Shown piece by piece: positions 8,729 to 17,701 of a DNA stretch of 64,000 nucleotides. The stretch spans positions 22,078-86,077 of the forward strand of contig CATJIO010000095.1 in assembly GCA_949740725.1 (NCBI GenBank), written 5' to 3'. The translations under genes and the position numbers were made by a program. The notes under the pieces were generated by a model. That model saw only the letters and a program-made list of their open reading frames with translations, ran no database searches and had not been told where the DNA came from. The DNA comes from an uncultured Lachnospiraceae bacterium (lineage in GTDB: Bacteria > Bacillota > Clostridia > Lachnospirales > Lachnospiraceae). Each line of letters starts with the position of its first letter. Position 1 is the stretch's first letter.

Positions 8729-10177
8729 TCAGAAGATTCGGCTGATAATCCCATATTCTTCCGGGTGGAGAGAAACGATATTTTGCCCGTTTTTGATGAC
8801 TTCTATCCGGTCTGACAGGTACAGGCAATCCGTAATGTAATTAGTCAAAAGGAGAATGCTAATCCCAGATTCTTTTAGTGCCTTTAACCGTTCCAGAATA
8901 TAATTCCTGCAACGCATATCTCCATAGGCAAAAGGCTTTTTTATAATTAGAATTTTCGGATGAAACAGGCTGATTTTATTGTAGATAAGCCCATATTTTT
9001 CTCTCAAGGTCAGTCCGCCAATATGCCGTTCGTCCACCAATTCCCCGGCTTCCCGGTAGTATTCATTGCGGACACTGTGAAGGAAAGCTGGCTTTAATAT
9101 GCTTTTACGCAGCTTCCGATCCAGGAGGAAACTGAGGTTTTCCAGGTAGGACATTTCCTGAAAAAGGAAGGTCTCTGTAGGATTGTCATCTAGGATAATC
9201 ATGCTCCGATCTAGACAGTCTCCTTTCTGCTTTCGAATATCCCTGCCCTGGCAGAGGATGCTTCCCTCATAATCCGTTTCCAGTCCGGTCAGGATGTCTA
9301 ACAGCTCATCAGTGACCTGATTATCCGAGTCCAGCAGGGTGATACATTCCCCTGGCCCAGCGCTTAAATTTAAGTGCTGGATGGCAATGGAGGAGAGATT
9401 GTCCAGCTGAATAATGGGATCCCCAGCCGCCTGGCAGCGGTATGCCTTATACCCTTCAAAAGAGAGCACGTAAGGGGCAAAGGCGGTCTGATGGAAATCC
9501 TTTTTTTCGAAGATCCGTTTTATCCTGCCGCTGGAAAACAAAGCAATGCGATCACAAATTTCAAACATAATCCAGTGATGATAACAGATGTACAGAGAGG
9601 CTACATTTAGCTTTTTCAGCTTTAAGAGAAACTGATGAAACTTCTCATAGTCTGCCTGGCTAATGATTTTTTCTGGGCTTAAAAAAATAAGAAGGCGGCA
9701 TCCCATCAGGTAAGCCTTGGCGGCCTCTACAATGATCCGTTCCATGGTGGATAACCGAGATACCCGCTGATTTAAATTGATGTCAAAAGAAAGTTCCTGG
9801 AACACCCGAAGGGCCTGTTCCATAAGCACGGTTTCGTTGATTACATACTTTCGAAAGCCTGGACGCATCACAAAAATATTGTCCGCAATGGAGAGATCCT
9901 GGATGAGGGAACTTTTTTCATCAATGGTGTAAACCTTATTTACAGTATAATCGCTGTTTAAATAGCTGTTAACCAGCCGCCCTTCAAAATAGATTCTTCC
10001 AAAATCAATGGGAAGATTTCTGGCAAGAAGCTTTAACAGTTCGCTTTTCTCCCGATCATTGACTGAGACCAGGCCCAGGATTTCTCCTTCACAAATATAA
10101 AAGGAAAAGTTGTCCAGATAAGTAGCGCCGTCTTCCTGCCTTGTCACATTTTCAAATCGCACAATTTCTTTTTTCAT
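8729..10177 (-). CDS. Catalytically dead RbsA-like double ABC protein (putative regulator)
   Basis: The 482-residue protein aligns by eye in layout with RbsA-type tandem ABC ATPases (MKKEIVRFENVTRQEDG, then GEILGL). Every catalytic motif is degraded. The first P-loop reads SVNDREKSELLK instead of GxNGAGKST. The first signature is LSTMERIIVEA and its Walker B LLIFLSPEK has no Asp/Glu. The second P-loop region is LLDSDNQVTDEL, its signature LTLREKYG and its Walker B ILIIKKPF. ATP hydrolysis is therefore very unlikely. It sits 7 bases behind the histidine kinase gene and just ahead of a sugar importer with a normal ATPase. I infer a regulatory or scaffold role, perhaps coupling transporter state to the kinase. 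I know of no proven function for such proteins. Confidence 0.8.
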   Translation of the reverse strand: MKKEIVRFENVTRQEDGATYLDNFSFYICEGEILGLVSVNDREKSELLKLLARNLPIDFGRIYFEGRLVNSYLNSDYTVNKVYTIDEKSSLIQDLSIADNIFVMRPGFRKYVINETVLMEQALRVFQELSFDINLNQRVSRLSTMERIIVEAAKAYLMGCRLLIFLSPEKIISQADYEKFHQFLLKLKKLNVASLYICYHHWIMFEICDRIALFSSGRIKRIFEKKDFHQTAFAPYVLSFEGYKAYRCQAAGDPIIQLDNLSSIAIQHLNLSAGPGECITLLDSDNQVTDELLDILTGLETDYEGSILCQGRDIRKQKGDCLDRSMIILDDNPTETFLFQEMSYLENLSFLLDRKLRKSILKPAFLHSVRNEYYREAGELVDERHIGGLTLREKYGLIYNKISLFHPKILIIKKPFAYGDMRCRNYILERLKALKESGISILLLTNYITDCLYLSDRIEVIKNGQNIVSLHPEEYGIISRIF

Positions 10178-10184
10178 CGTTGGC

Positions 10185-11189
10185 TTAATCCTTAACTACG
10201 GGAAGGGTGATCTCTGCGTCGGTGCCTGCATTTGGCTGGCTGTAGATATAAATTCCATATTCTTCTCCAAAGAGAAGCTTGATTCGGTTATTCACATTGC
10301 GAACAGCAATGCCATTTCTGCTGCTGCCCTCGGATGCATCTTCCAGACGAAGGGAGCGGAGAGTCTCATTGATCTTCTTTACCTGTTCTTTCCCCATACC
10401 GATTCCATCATCGGAAATCATGATAATCAGGTGGCAGTCGGTCATGGTGATCTTTATGGTCAGCTGCCCTGTACCGATCTTCTGCTCAAGGCCGTGATAA
10501 ATAGCATTTTCCACAAGGGGCTGCAGGGTAAGTTTTGGTATCTGACAACGGAGAACCTCATATTCATCATCACAGTCATAGCTGACACTGAATTTTAGCT
10601 TATCACCGAACCGAAATTGCTGAATGTAATAATAATTTTCCACATTTGCCAGCTCCTCCTCCAGGGATACCAGGTTATTTACCTGAGAGATGGTATAGCG
10701 GAAATAGGTAGCTAGAGCTTCGGTCATTTCTGCAATGGTGTCCACTCCTGCGATTACCGCCTCCGCTCTGATCCCCTCCAATGTATTATAGAGAAAATGA
10801 GGATTGATTTGGTTCTGGAGAGCCAGGTATTCTGACTGCTTTTTCGAGGTGCTGATCAGCTTATTCTTGTCCAAAAGGACAAAAAAACGCTGGAACATTG
10901 CCTGCTCTTCTGAGCTTAAAGGATATTCCAGGTTATAAATATCCTCATAGCTATCTCCCTTGGCAAACATAGATTTTATCCGATTATTCAGCATTAGCGG
11001 GCGATAAATTTCCCGGTAACCGTAGTACATTAAAAAGAGGAAAATAACGGTCAACACCGTGGAAAAAATTTTCACTTTAAGGTATGCGCTTTCCTGAATA
11101 AAAATAGCAAGAAGGAGGGCCAACATAAAAATCATGGAGGCGACAGCAAAGTAGCGGATTCGGTTTAAGAGATATCTCTTGTTTCTCAT
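10185..11189 (-). CDS. YesM-type sensor histidine kinase with minimal extracytoplasmic part
   Basis: The start at 11189 (MRNKRYLLNR) overlaps the stop of the upstream response-regulator gene as ATGA; the longer track ORF lies inside that gene. The 334 residues begin with two transmembrane segments (about 10-32 and 38-60) joined by only a few residues, so there is almost no outside sensor domain. A His_kinase domain follows with NQINPHFLYNTLEG, whose His (about residue 130) is the phosphoacceptor, then an HATPase with LQPLVENAIYHGLEQ and ISDDGIGMG. With its partner YesN-like regulator it should control the adjacent sugar genes. The signal probably enters through the membrane or cytoplasm, possibly through the neighbouring dead ABC protein. 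Confidence 0.92.
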   Translation of the reverse strand: MRNKRYLLNRIRYFAVASMIFMLALLLAIFIQESAYLKVKIFSTVLTVIFLFLMYYGYREIYRPLMLNNRIKSMFAKGDSYEDIYNLEYPLSSEEQAMFQRFFVLLDKNKLISTSKKQSEYLALQNQINPHFLYNTLEGIRAEAVIAGVDTIAEMTEALATYFRYTISQVNNLVSLEEELANVENYYYIQQFRFGDKLKFSVSYDCDDEYEVLRCQIPKLTLQPLVENAIYHGLEQKIGTGQLTIKITMTDCHLIIMISDDGIGMGKEQVKKINETLRSLRLEDASEGSSRNGIAVRNVNNRIKLLFGEEYGIYIYSQPNAGTDAEITLPVVKD

Positions 11190-12811
11190 GAGTAGATCTT
11201 CCTGTATTCTCCCGGCTTTAATCCGGTATATTTGATAAAGCACTTGGTAAAGTATTTCACATCCCCATAACCGACTTTTTCGCAGACCAGATGCATTCCA
11301 TCATTGGTAGTAACCAATATTTTTTTTGGGGCTTCCATTCGGGCCGACTGAAGGAATTCCAGGAAAGAGACGCCGGTTTCTTTCTTAAAAAGAGTACTGA
11401 AATAATTGGGGGCAAAGCCTGCCATGGCGCTGACCTCTTCTAAGGTTATGGGCTTTTGATAGTTATCTTGAATATATTGTTTGGCCAGCCGGATAGGTTT
11501 ATTATCCTCAGAGCGTTTTACTTCCACCGCGTTTTTAAAGGAGGTGCAGATGGTATTGGCAAGATGGCTGAATAACCGCTGGATATTGGGACAGTCGTCA
11601 GCCGACTGGTTAAAGGTATCCATGAATTTCTTCTCGTTTTCGATATTTATTTTTTTATTTTTCATGTAGAAGAGGTAAAGGTTGCACACCTCTTTTGACA
11701 GCTGTAGAACCTCATAACCAGTGACCTCGGGAGTCCCTTGAAGCTGCTCCATCAGGCAATAGATTACTGTCCGCATTTCTACTACATTTAAGCTTTCCAA
11801 CGCCCGCTCAAAATCTTTATTAAAGCGATGGAAATCGTCGCTGTTGATAAAATGATCGTTGCGCTGCTGCTGGAAATCAATGGTTTCAATTACCCGCCCA
11901 GTTCCATTGATAATCCGCTGGTGGAGCATAAATCGGGCCTGGGAAAGAGAGGATCGGATTTGATGTCCTCTGTTCCAAGGGGCAGCTTCTCCGACACCGA
12001 TGGTAATTTCAATTTCCTGGATAATGGATTCCAGAGTTTTCAGCGCATCCAGCATCTGGCGGATTCCCCTGCGGACATTTTTCAACGCATCCTCATTGTA
12101 ATTCATTAAAATGTAGGTGGTGGAACATTCCACATAAATTTCATAGTCAAAGCAGTCAGTGGCTAAAAGCTGGGCAGTTAAGTCTGTGGCTTTGTTGGCC
12201 AGAAAAGTGAGATTGCTGTCATCGTGGCCGATATTGTCAAACTTAATTCCGATCACTTGAAATAATCCTTCACGGAAATGGAAGTGATACTGGCTGTTTA
12301 CCACGCTCATGGACTGACTGGTTTCCTGGTGTAAGCTGCTGTAAATAATTTGTGAGATAAAACTGGTGCGAAGCCTGCCGGCGTCATTTTTTAGTACCAG
12401 GCGGACTCGCTCCTCGAAGCTGAGCTGTTCATGCTTTTCTTTATAAATGGCGACGATCTTTATTAAGGTATCCCGCAGTTCTTCTTTGCGGATGGGCTTT
12501 AAGAGATAATTCCGGACGCCATAACGGATGGCAGTCTGAGCGTATTCAAAATGCCGGTATCCACTGATGATGATGATCTCAGTATCTGGGGAATGTTCTT
12601 TTATTCTAGCGATCAGCTCCATGCCGTCGATTCCCGGCATGCGGATATCGGTAATAATAATTTCTGGCTTATGCTCCATGGCCTCTTTGATGGCAGATAA
12701 TCCATTAGAAGCAGTAGCTACTACCTGAAGCCCTAAATTTTCCCAGTCTACCAGCTTTAAAATCAGCTGGCATATTTTTTCTTCATCATCTGCGATTAAA
12801 ACCTTCAGCAT
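11186..12811 (-). CDS. YesN-type response regulator with AraC-family DNA-binding domain
   Basis: The start at 12811 (MLKVLIADDEEKI) has AAAGGA upstream; the track start at 12895 adds a tail unlike receivers. The 541 residues comprise a receiver with the acidic pair DDEE, phosphoacceptor Asp in IIITDIRMPG, a Ser in IISGY and Lys in LLKPI, then a long middle region with a GGDEF-like or regulatory fold that I cannot assign, and a C-terminal AraC HTH (ITLEEVSAMAGFAPNYFSTLFKKETGVSF). It should bind near promoters of the sugar transport genes after phosphorylation by the kinase encoded next, whose start overlaps its stop by 4 bases. Confidence 0.93.
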   Translation of the reverse strand: MLKVLIADDEEKICQLILKLVDWENLGLQVVATASNGLSAIKEAMEHKPEIIITDIRMPGIDGMELIARIKEHSPDTEIIIISGYRHFEYAQTAIRYGVRNYLLKPIRKEELRDTLIKIVAIYKEKHEQLSFEERVRLVLKNDAGRLRTSFISQIIYSSLHQETSQSMSVVNSQYHFHFREGLFQVIGIKFDNIGHDDSNLTFLANKATDLTAQLLATDCFDYEIYVECSTTYILMNYNEDALKNVRRGIRQMLDALKTLESIIQEIEITIGVGEAAPWNRGHQIRSSLSQARFMLHQRIINGTGRVIETIDFQQQRNDHFINSDDFHRFNKDFERALESLNVVEMRTVIYCLMEQLQGTPEVTGYEVLQLSKEVCNLYLFYMKNKKINIENEKKFMDTFNQSADDCPNIQRLFSHLANTICTSFKNAVEVKRSEDNKPIRLAKQYIQDNYQKPITLEEVSAMAGFAPNYFSTLFKKETGVSFLEFLQSARMEAPKKILVTTNDGMHLVCEKVGYGDVKYFTKCFIKYTGLKPGEYRKIYS

Positions 12812-12954
12812 ACCTGTATCCTTTCCGTACCCTTTGCTTCTGTTTGCGGTCAGATGCTCATAACAACAATCTTTTCCTACGTAACAGTTTACCATTTTTA
12901 AAACGCTTTTACCAGAGGTTTACTTTGATATTTCTACACTTCAAAATTATGTAC

Positions 12955-13872
12955 TTACAAGACTAACTCATCCAGGGAGGCAAAACGATACCCCATTTCT
13001 TCCCATTTCGAGAGAAGTTCATCCAGGATCTGTCCGTTAGTCTTGGAGGTGCTGTGGAGGAGAACAATGGCGCCAGGATGGATCCGCCCCAGAAGCTTTT
13101 GGAAGGCTTCCTCTTTAGTGGGCTGTTTATCCTCATACCAGTCCACGTATGCCAGGCTCCAGAAAAAGGTCTGATATCCCATGTCACTTGCCATTTTGAG
13201 ATTTGTTTCGCTGTATTTTCCCTGAGGAGGCCGGTAATACTTTTTCATGGTCTGCCCAGTGGTCTGTTGGAATAAGGATTCCAGATCGGTCAGTTCCTTC
13301 TCAAAGACTTCTTTTCCGGAGATTTTCGACATGTCTGGGTGGTGATAAGTGTGGTTTCCTACATTATGTCCCTCCTCCACCATACGTTTTACCAGATCAG
13401 GGCTGGTTTCCAGATAATTTCCTACTAAGAAAAAGGTGGCAGGAGCATTGTGCTTTTTCAGTGCATCTAGGATTGCGGCGGTATTCCCGTTTTCATACCC
13501 AGCATCGAAGGTTAGATATAGAACCTTATCCTCGGTATCCTCAGCATAATAGGCGTGATACTGCTTGAGATAATCCATAGAAGCATTGGCTACAGGGGGC
13601 TTTCCCTCTTGCTGAAAGCTTAAACCCCAGTTCCCTTCCTGAGAAGCAGGAAGAATGGCATCACCGTCAAGAACCGTCTGGACCTCAGTGGAATCCAGGC
13701 TTTGCCCGGTCAGAGAGGTTACTGCGTAAGCTGCCAGATTCCCAATAACAAAAGAAAAGAGAAATAGTTCTGCAGCAGCAACGGCCCTTTTTAAGCTGCG
13801 TTTATGTTCGATATAGCGGGAAAAACGTCTGGAAAAATAAGAAAGTTTAAAAAAGGGGAAAAAACGGCGCAT
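12955..13872 (-). CDS. pdaA: Polysaccharide deacetylase, PdaA-like (cortex muramic delta-lactam formation)
   Basis: The 305-residue protein has an N-terminal membrane anchor (about residues 30-52) and a NodB deacetylase domain: TFDAGYENG, GNHTYHHPDMS with the metal-binding His pair, YYRPPQGKYS, FFWSLAYVDW and GAIVLLHST. This set is close to B. subtilis PdaA, which removes acetyl groups from muramic acid in spore cortex peptidoglycan. PdaA has TFDNGYENG, so the second metal residue is also lacking there. It acts outside the membrane. A weak AGGA site precedes the start. It lies between the two-component genes and glgB and looks monocistronic. The call supports a spore-forming host. Confidence 0.85.
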   Translation of the reverse strand: MRRFFPFFKLSYFSRRFSRYIEHKRSLKRAVAAAELFLFSFVIGNLAAYAVTSLTGQSLDSTEVQTVLDGDAILPASQEGNWGLSFQQEGKPPVANASMDYLKQYHAYYAEDTEDKVLYLTFDAGYENGNTAAILDALKKHNAPATFFLVGNYLETSPDLVKRMVEEGHNVGNHTYHHPDMSKISGKEVFEKELTDLESLFQQTTGQTMKKYYRPPQGKYSETNLKMASDMGYQTFFWSLAYVDWYEDKQPTKEEAFQKLLGRIHPGAIVLLHSTSKTNGQILDELLSKWEEMGYRFASLDELVL

Positions 13873-13959
13873 AGATCGATGTCCTGATTTTCATAGGTTT
13901 GGTTCATTGTATGTAAACCTGATGGAAATTATGACGACAGAAAGATAGGCAACTGGGCA

Positions 13960-13988
13960 GCCTGCGTCGGTCATAACCCGACGCAGGC
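13960..13988 (-). terminator. Terminator downstream of glgB
   Basis: A perfect 11-bp stem (GCCTGCGTCGG / CCGACGCAGGC) with a 7-base loop lies 38 bases after the glgB stop. The following bases on the minus strand are only moderately T-rich, so strength is uncertain. Confidence 0.65.
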
Positions 13989-14025
13989 GCAGGGCCAGTC
14001 AATGAAATCAAAATAATACGAAGGT

Positions 14026-15927
14026 TTAAAACCGGAATACCGCTGTCCCATAAGGAGGGAGGGGATAAGCCACAGAGTAAGGCTGCCCGTCACATTCTCC
14101 CTGTTCTGCCTTATAGGGAATCCCTTTGGGCAGCATTCCCTCCTGTGAGTTCAGAATCAGGCTATACCGTCCTTTGCATGGAACGCCTACCCGGTAGTCA
14201 GGACGTTCCATGGGGGTGAAGTTAATAACAAAGAGTAAACTCTTTTTATTGGTTTCATCCCGGCGAATAAAGGAGAAGATACTCCGATCTCCGTCATTGG
14301 CATTGATCCATTGGAAGCCGTTCCAGTCATTGTCTTGACGGTAGAGAGCCGGATACTTTTTATATAGGTGGAGAAGATCCTTTACATAGGACTGAAGGGA
14401 ATGGTGCTGGTACTCTTCTGTGAGATACCAATCTAAGGAAACCTTTTCATCCCATTCGTGCCATTGGCCAAAGTCCTGCCCCATAAATAAAAGTTTTTTG
14501 CCTGGATGGCCCATCATGAAAGTGTAGCCACATTTTAAATTGGCAAATTTATCTTCATAGATGCCGGGCATTTTGCTAATCATGGAGCACTTTAAGTGGA
14601 CAACCTCATCGTGAGACAAAACTAAAATATAGTTTTCACTGGTAAAGTAGGTAAGCCCGAAGGTCATCTTATTGTGATTATATTTGCGGAAATACGGATC
14701 CAACTTCATGTATTCCAGGAAATCATGCATCCATCCCATGTTCCATTTGAAGTTGAAGCCAAGTCCATTATCCTCTGGAGTCTTTGTCACATTTGGCCAG
14801 GCGGTGGACTCCTCAGCGATAATGATGGCGCCGGTCTTCCTCCCGTTTAATACACTGTTCAAATGTTTAAAGAACTCAATGGCTTCCAGATTTTCATGCC
14901 CGCCATATTGATTGGGAACCCAGTTTCCAGCGCTTCGACCGTAATCAAGATACAACATAGAGGCCACAGCGTCTACCCGCAGGCCATCCACGTGGAACTG
15001 CTCTACCCAGTAGATGGCATTGGAGATCAGGAAGTTTTTCACTTCATTTTTCTCGTAATCAAATACCTTTGTGCCCCAGTCTGGATGTTCTCCCTTTCGG
15101 GAATCTGCGTACTCGTAGAGAGGCTGACCATCGAAATCAGCCAGGCCGTGGGCGTCCTTGGGGAAATGGGCAGGAACCCAGTCCAGGATAATGCCAATCC
15201 CCTTTTTATGTAGGTAATTGACAAAATACATAAATTCCTTGGGTGTACCGTAGCGGGAGGTGGGGGCAAAATATCCGGTTACCTGGTATCCCCAGGAGCC
15301 GTCAAAGGGATGCTCTGCAATACCTAAAAGTTCCACATGGGTATAGCCCATCTCCTTTACATAATCTGCCAGTTCATGGGCAGCCTCCACATAAGTATAG
15401 ACGCCGTCCTTTTCCTCCCGCTCTTTCTTCTTCCAGGATGCTAAATGAACTTCATAGATGCTCATGGGAGAGGTATAAGGATTCGTCTCTTTCCGCTTAT
15501 TCATCCAGGAAGAATCTCCCCATTTAAAGCCGTCAATGTCTGCGGTAACCGAGGCTGTGCCAGGCCGGTATTCGGAGCTGAAGGCATAGGGGTCTGCCTT
15601 AAACAAAACTTTTCCTGTAGTGGTGGTAATGGCATACTTGTAAAGCTCGCCGTATCCCATGTCCGGGATAAAGATCTCCCAGATGCCGGAGCTTTCCAGC
15701 GGTTTCATGGGATTTGTATCCGGCGACCACTGATTCCGGTCACAGACAAGGCTGACCCCAGCAGCATGGGGAGCCCAAACAGCAAAATACATCCCATGCT
15801 TTCCTCCGAGAGTCTGCTTGTGGGCGCCCAGCTTTTGATAGATTTCGTAGTGGGTGCCATTCCCAAACAGGTAGCGGTCCATCTCAGTGATAAAGCCAAG
15901 CCCTGCTGATTTTTTCTTTTTTGCCAT
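14026..15927 (-). CDS. glgB: 1,4-alpha-glucan branching enzyme GlgB
   Basis: The 633-residue protein has an N-terminal CBM48 domain (MYFAVWAPHAAGVSLVCDRNQW) and a GH13 barrel with HFPKDAHGLADFDG, GLRVDAVASMLYLDYG (nucleophile Asp), IIAEESTAWPNV (acid/base Glu) and LSHDEVVH (third Asp), then a C-terminal beta domain. It introduces alpha-1,6 branches into glycogen in the cytoplasm. The start lies 7 bases after the amylase stop, with the GGGAGG site inside the end of that gene, so translation is probably coupled. The companion genes glgC and glgD lie about 37 kb away at 52.7-55.1 kb. Confidence 0.95.
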   Translation of the reverse strand: MAKKKKSAGLGFITEMDRYLFGNGTHYEIYQKLGAHKQTLGGKHGMYFAVWAPHAAGVSLVCDRNQWSPDTNPMKPLESSGIWEIFIPDMGYGELYKYAITTTTGKVLFKADPYAFSSEYRPGTASVTADIDGFKWGDSSWMNKRKETNPYTSPMSIYEVHLASWKKKEREEKDGVYTYVEAAHELADYVKEMGYTHVELLGIAEHPFDGSWGYQVTGYFAPTSRYGTPKEFMYFVNYLHKKGIGIILDWVPAHFPKDAHGLADFDGQPLYEYADSRKGEHPDWGTKVFDYEKNEVKNFLISNAIYWVEQFHVDGLRVDAVASMLYLDYGRSAGNWVPNQYGGHENLEAIEFFKHLNSVLNGRKTGAIIIAEESTAWPNVTKTPEDNGLGFNFKWNMGWMHDFLEYMKLDPYFRKYNHNKMTFGLTYFTSENYILVLSHDEVVHLKCSMISKMPGIYEDKFANLKCGYTFMMGHPGKKLLFMGQDFGQWHEWDEKVSLDWYLTEEYQHHSLQSYVKDLLHLYKKYPALYRQDNDWNGFQWINANDGDRSIFSFIRRDETNKKSLLFVINFTPMERPDYRVGVPCKGRYSLILNSQEGMLPKGIPYKAEQGECDGQPYSVAYPLPPYGTAVFRF

Positions 15928-15933
15928 AACGCG

Positions 15934-17268
15934 TTATTCCTCCCTTATTTTAAAGACAATTCCCTCATTGCCTTTTAATTTCAGCAAAAGCTTCCCATTT
16001 TCTACCGGAATCTGGCTGCCATCCATCAGATTTTCTGCGGTGGATGCAGAAATAGGAACCGGAATGGATATGGTGGATTCTTTGTCATCGTTATTTACTG
16101 CAGTGAGACAAATGCTGCCTGGCGCTTTTCTGGCAAAGGCGTACTGGCGGTTCGTTAGCAGAAGCTCCTGGTAAATACCATCATGGTACTCTGGATTTTC
16201 TGTATGGATTTTCCCTAAGGCTGCTAGATGATCGGTTAAGGGGCAATGTAGCTGGGAATCCATAGAAGGATTTAACGCAGGGCGCAGAGCCTCATCACTG
16301 ACACGGGTGCGGCTCCCCTCGATTCCCCATTCTCCTCCATAGTAAATGGAAGGAATGCCAGGGAGAGTATACAGACAAGTGTAGATGGGAATCAGATGAT
16401 TTTTGTCCTTCAGCTTGCTGGCAATCCGATCCTCATCGTGATTATCCACAAAGGTGTACAGCTTCCGATGGACAGCCTCCAAGCGCCGTACATTGTGGGC
16501 AATTTCGAAAAAGTTGTGGTCATTAAAGCCGGAATAAAGGCTTTTATGAAGCTCGTAATTGGTTACAGAGTGAAGCACCTCATCATTTACCCAGCGTGCG
16601 TAATCTCCATGGATCACTTCGCCCATCAACCAGAAGTCTTCCTTCATCTGGGAGGTAGCCCGGCGCATTTCTTTCATAAACTCGAAATCCAGAATATTTG
16701 CGCAGTCCAGACGGATACCGTCAATGTTAAACTCCTTTACCCAGAATTGAATCACATCCAAAAGATATGCTTTTACCTGAGGATTCCAGAGATTTAGGCA
16801 GGGAAGCTCGAAATGCCCCTGCCAGGCCTCATACCCAAAGCTGTCTCCCAGAGGAGAATTCCAATCGAAATTTACCCCCTTATACCAATCCTTATAGGGA
16901 GAATCCCAGCGCTTTTCTTGGATATCACGAAATGCAAAAAATTCCCGCCCGGTGTGGTTGAATACCCCGTCCACTACCACTTTTATGTCTGCTTCATGGC
17001 AGAGGGACACAAATGTCCGAAAACTTTGATTATCTCCCAGACGGCGGTCTACCAACTTATAATCCCTGGTATCATAGCCGTGGCTGGAGGACTCAAAAAG
17101 AGGCCCGATATAGATGGCATTGCAGTTCAACCCTTGGATATGAGGGATCCAATGATTTAATTCTTCAAAACCACCGGATACCTCATCGGACCGGTTTTCC
17201 TTGGGAGCGCCGGTCATCCCTAAGGGATACATATGATAAAAAACAGCCTTTTCGTACCAAGTATTCAT
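15934..17268 (-). CDS. GH13 alpha-amylase family glycosidase (cytoplasmic, neopullulanase/maltodextrin type)
   Basis: The start at 17268 (MNTWYEKAVFYH) has GGAGGATATC upstream; the track start at 17373 has not. The 444-residue protein shows GH13 conserved regions: DGVFNHTGREFF, GIRLDCANILDFEF with the nucleophile Asp, WLMGEVIHGDY with the Glu, and FVDNHDEDRI with the third Asp. No signal peptide is seen, so it acts inside the cell, probably on glycogen or maltodextrins. It is cotranscribed with glgB, and the operon pairs an enzyme that builds branches with one that opens alpha-glucan. The precise specificity cannot be read. Confidence 0.92.
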   Translation of the reverse strand: MNTWYEKAVFYHMYPLGMTGAPKENRSDEVSGGFEELNHWIPHIQGLNCNAIYIGPLFESSSHGYDTRDYKLVDRRLGDNQSFRTFVSLCHEADIKVVVDGVFNHTGREFFAFRDIQEKRWDSPYKDWYKGVNFDWNSPLGDSFGYEAWQGHFELPCLNLWNPQVKAYLLDVIQFWVKEFNIDGIRLDCANILDFEFMKEMRRATSQMKEDFWLMGEVIHGDYARWVNDEVLHSVTNYELHKSLYSGFNDHNFFEIAHNVRRLEAVHRKLYTFVDNHDEDRIASKLKDKNHLIPIYTCLYTLPGIPSIYYGGEWGIEGSRTRVSDEALRPALNPSMDSQLHCPLTDHLAALGKIHTENPEYHDGIYQELLLTNRQYAFARKAPGSICLTAVNNDDKESTISIPVPISASTAENLMDGSQIPVENGKLLLKLKGNEGIVFKIREE

Positions 17269-17335
17269 AAATGATATCCTCCTGTATGTCTGTGGTATGG
17301 GTACAGCCATTTCTGTACTTAGGCCGGCTGCAGGC

Positions 17336-17593
17336 CTAATCGATGAGCAGTTCTCCGGGAAATCTGGACTCAACTGCTTTAAAGCGTCTCAGCAAAAACT
17401 GATAGCGCAGCTGCGCCGCGTTGATCTCATAGATATAGCAGTCGATCAACGTAGGATCCACTGCATGCTCAAAGTGATTCCTGGCAGCATCGATCTCCTC
17501 TCTGGTCTGCTCAATTTCATCCCTCAGGCGGACTAAATCTAGCTGGAGAGACTTTGCCGCCTTTTGGCGGGAATTGATGAATAATGTTGGCAT
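17336..17593 (-). CDS. DUF2508 (YaaL-like) small protein
   Basis: The 85-residue protein is Glu/Arg-rich with EIEQTREEIDAARNHFEHAVDPTLIDCYIYEINAAQLRYQFLL, a pattern typical of DUF2508, which forms helices and has no known function. In bacilli the family sits beside recR and bofA; here it precedes the amylase-glgB pair by 67 bases, which is an unusual setting. The start at 17593 has AGAAAGGAAGAG upstream. It probably shares the transcript of the glucan genes. Confidence 0.8.
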   Translation of the reverse strand: MPTLFINSRQKAAKSLQLDLVRLRDEIEQTREEIDAARNHFEHAVDPTLIDCYIYEINAAQLRYQFLLRRFKAVESRFPGELLID

Positions 17594-17701
17594 AATACTC
17601 TTCCTTTCTGATTATGAATTGTGAATATTCCTTTAAGGTTCTATGGAGACGAAAACAAGAACAACAAAGGATAGGAAAAGTATGCCTAAAAAATGGCAAA
17701 T

